This document shows positions 62,176 to 64,000 of a stretch of DNA of 64,000 nucleotides, in pieces. The stretch lies in assembly GCF_020536995.1 (NCBI RefSeq), contig NC_068367.1, forward strand, positions 59,079,125-59,143,124, in the 5' to 3' direction. The position numbers and the translations under genes are program-made. The stretch is from Dreissena polymorpha (lineage: Eukaryota; Mollusca; Bivalvia; Myida; Dreissenidae). A model generated the notes under the pieces. It searched no databases and had not been told where the DNA came from. It was given only the letters and a program-made list of their open reading frames with translations. How positions within the stretch are numbered: position 1 is the first letter of the stretch; the number at the start of each line of letters is the position of its first letter.

Positions 62176-63480
62176 TAGCTCATCTATTTTTTGAAAAAAA
62201 ATTATGAGCTATTGTCATCACCTTGGCGTCGGCGTCCGGTTAAGTTTTGCGTTTAGGTCCACTTTTCTCAGAAAGTATCAATGCTATTGCATTCAAACTT
62301 GGTACACTTACTTACTATCATGAGGGGACTGGGCAGGCAAAGTAAGATAACTCTGGCGTGCATTTTGACTGAATTATGTGCCCTTTTTATACGCCCGTAT
62401 AAAATACGGGACGTATTATGTGAAACCCCTTGGCGGCGGGCGGCGGGCGGAAGGAATTACTTTGTCCGGACTCTAATTCAAATTGTATTCATCCGATCTT
62501 CACCAAACTTGGTCAGCAGTTGCATCTAGTTGATATCTAGGCCAAGTTCGAATATGGGTCATGCCGGGTCAAAAACTAGGTCATAGGGTCAATAAGTGCA
62601 TTTTCAAAGGGGCCACTTTGTCCGGACTCTATTTCAAATTGTATTCATCCGATCTTCACCAAACTTGGTCAGCAGTTGCATCTAGTTGATATATAGGCCA
62701 AGTTCGAATATGGGTCATGCCGGGTCAAAAACTAGGTCATAGGGTCAATTAGTGCATTTTCAACGGCGCCACTTTGTCCGGACTCTAATTCAAATTGTAT
62801 TCATCCGATCTTCACCAAACTTGGTCAGTAGTTGCATCTAGTTGATATCTAGGTCAAGTTCGAATATGGGTCATGCCGGGTCAAAAACTAGGTCACAAGG
62901 TTACTTAGTGCATTTCAAGCATTTAGCATGGTGTCCGCTCTCTAATTGAAGTAGTTTGCATCTGATCATCACCTAATTTGGTCAGAAGTTGAGTCTAGAT
63001 GATATGTAGATCAAATTCGAATATGGGTCATGCCGGGTCAAAAACGAGGTCACGATCGGACACATAATGAATTTCAAGCATTTAGCATGGTGCCCGCTCT
63101 CTAATTGAAGTAGTTTTCATTTGATCTTCACCAAATTTAGTCAGATGTTACATCTAAATGATATCTAGGTCAAGTTCAAATATGGGTCATGCCGGGTCAA
63201 TAACTAGGTCTCGAGGTCACTTAGTGCATTTCAAGCATTAAGCATGGTGTCCAAAACCTCCGAACGGGCGTATCTTGTGACAGTTTGGCACTCTTGTTAT
63301 ACTTAGAAAATTAAAAATTTTGGTTAAGTTTTGCGTTTAGGTCCACTTTTTTCAGAAAGTATCAATGCTATTGCATTCAAACTTGGTACACTTACTTACT
63401 ATCATTAGGGGACTGGGCAGGCAAAGTTAGATAACTCTGGCGTGCATTTTGACAGAATTATGTGCCCTTTTTATACTTAG
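62176..63480 (+). repeat. Repeat E copy interrupted by repeat C
   Basis: The same start (TAGCTCATCTATTTTTTG) as 57991, broken off at 62391 and resumed at 63297 (TTATACTTAGAAAATT). Confidence 0.85.
62392..63296 (+). mobile_element. Repeat C element inserted in repeat E
   Basis: Starts CGCCCGTATAAAATACGGG and ends TTTGGCACTCTTG, with a 5-bp duplication TTATA (62387-62391, 63297-63301). Five ~165-bp units contain TCATCCGATCTTCACCAAAC, CATCTAGTTGATATCTAGG and CATGCCGGGTCAAAAACTAG. The duplication shows repeat C moves as a unit. Confidence 0.82.
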
Positions 63481-63529
63481 ACTAGAAATGGCGCGGCAGA
63501 GGCCGACGCGTATCCCCACGCCGAATGTT

Positions 63530-64000
63530 TGACCTAGGTGTGCCCCAGGGTTGGTAATGGGGCCATGCATAGCTGAGATTGACCGTATTGTCATAAGAGA
63601 AGTTAATCATCAATTAGAAGTGAATTGGTGTAGAAATGAAGAAGTTATAGTAAAAGGCAATTTTGGGTGGGTGTGACATATGTGGGCAGGGCGCCCCAGG
63701 GTTGGTAATTGTGCCATGCATAGTTGAGATTGACCGTATTTTCATAAGAGAGGTTCAGTATCAATTTGAAGTGAATCGGTGTAGAAATGAAGAAATTATA
63801 GTAAAAGGCAATTTTGGGTGGGTGTGGTCTATGTGGGCGGGGCGCCCCAGGGTTGGTAATGGGGCCATGCATAGTTGAGATTGACTGTATTGTCATAAGA
63901 GAAGTTCAATATCAATTTGAAGTGAATCGGTGTAGAAATGAAGAAATTATAGTAAAGGCAATTTTGGGTGGGTGTGGTCTATGTGGGCGGGGCCCCAGGG
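63530..64000. repeat. ~150-bp tandem array running off the window
   Basis: GCCCCAGGGTTGGTAATGG recurs at about 63543, 63694 and 63844, and begins again at the window end. Each unit contains GTAGAAATGAAGAAATTATA and GGCAATTTTGGGTGGGTGTG. Confidence 0.92.

Overview
This is a repeat-dense animal nuclear segment, most likely from a bivalve mollusc. The dispersed repeat families resemble those I associate with Dreissena-type mussels; that attribution is from memory and not searched. It holds two interrupted protein-coding genes, both on the + strand, which I rebuilt exon by exon from splice sites, reading phase and family conservation. I saw no bacterial-type operon, CRISPR array, rRNA gene, LTR element or retrovirus-like element.

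Gene 1 (9471-24048) is a complete ten-exon polypeptide N-acetylgalactosaminyltransferase closest to GALNT11. It encodes 600 residues: a type II membrane anchor, a GT-A catalytic domain and a C-terminal ricin-type lectin domain. Gene 2 (36427-60927) is a complete six-exon ARL5-type small GTPase of 179 residues, with every G motif intact. Both products act at the Golgi (O-glycosylation; trans-Golgi trafficking), but nothing here shows they are co-regulated.

Layout: 1-2340 is a 36-bp satellite carrying a MITE. 2341-9470 holds MITEs, a foldback and long TA-flanked non-autonomous transposons. 9471-24048 is GALNT11 with repeat-filled introns. 24049-36426 is a repeat-rich intergenic stretch with a hAT transposase relic. 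36427-60927 is ARL5, whose 13.7-kb intron 2 contains nested transposons, a palindrome-array foldback and a 168-bp tandem array. 60928-64000 is the ARL5 3' region, a nested repeat, and a ~150-bp tandem array running off the window.

The most unusual signal is at exon edges. Downstream of GALNT11 exon 9, about nine ~76-bp tandem units look like degenerate copies of the exon's own 3' end plus its splice donor. Downstream of ARL5 exon 3, a degenerate array resembles that exon's end plus donor. Upstream of ARL5 exon 5, the acceptor and first exon bases are duplicated as a decoy. One palindromic repeat family (repeat A) also lies within about 160 bp of a coding-exon edge in at least eight of about eleven copies. 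Together these suggest recurrent local duplication of splice junctions, associated with a transposon that sits beside exons.
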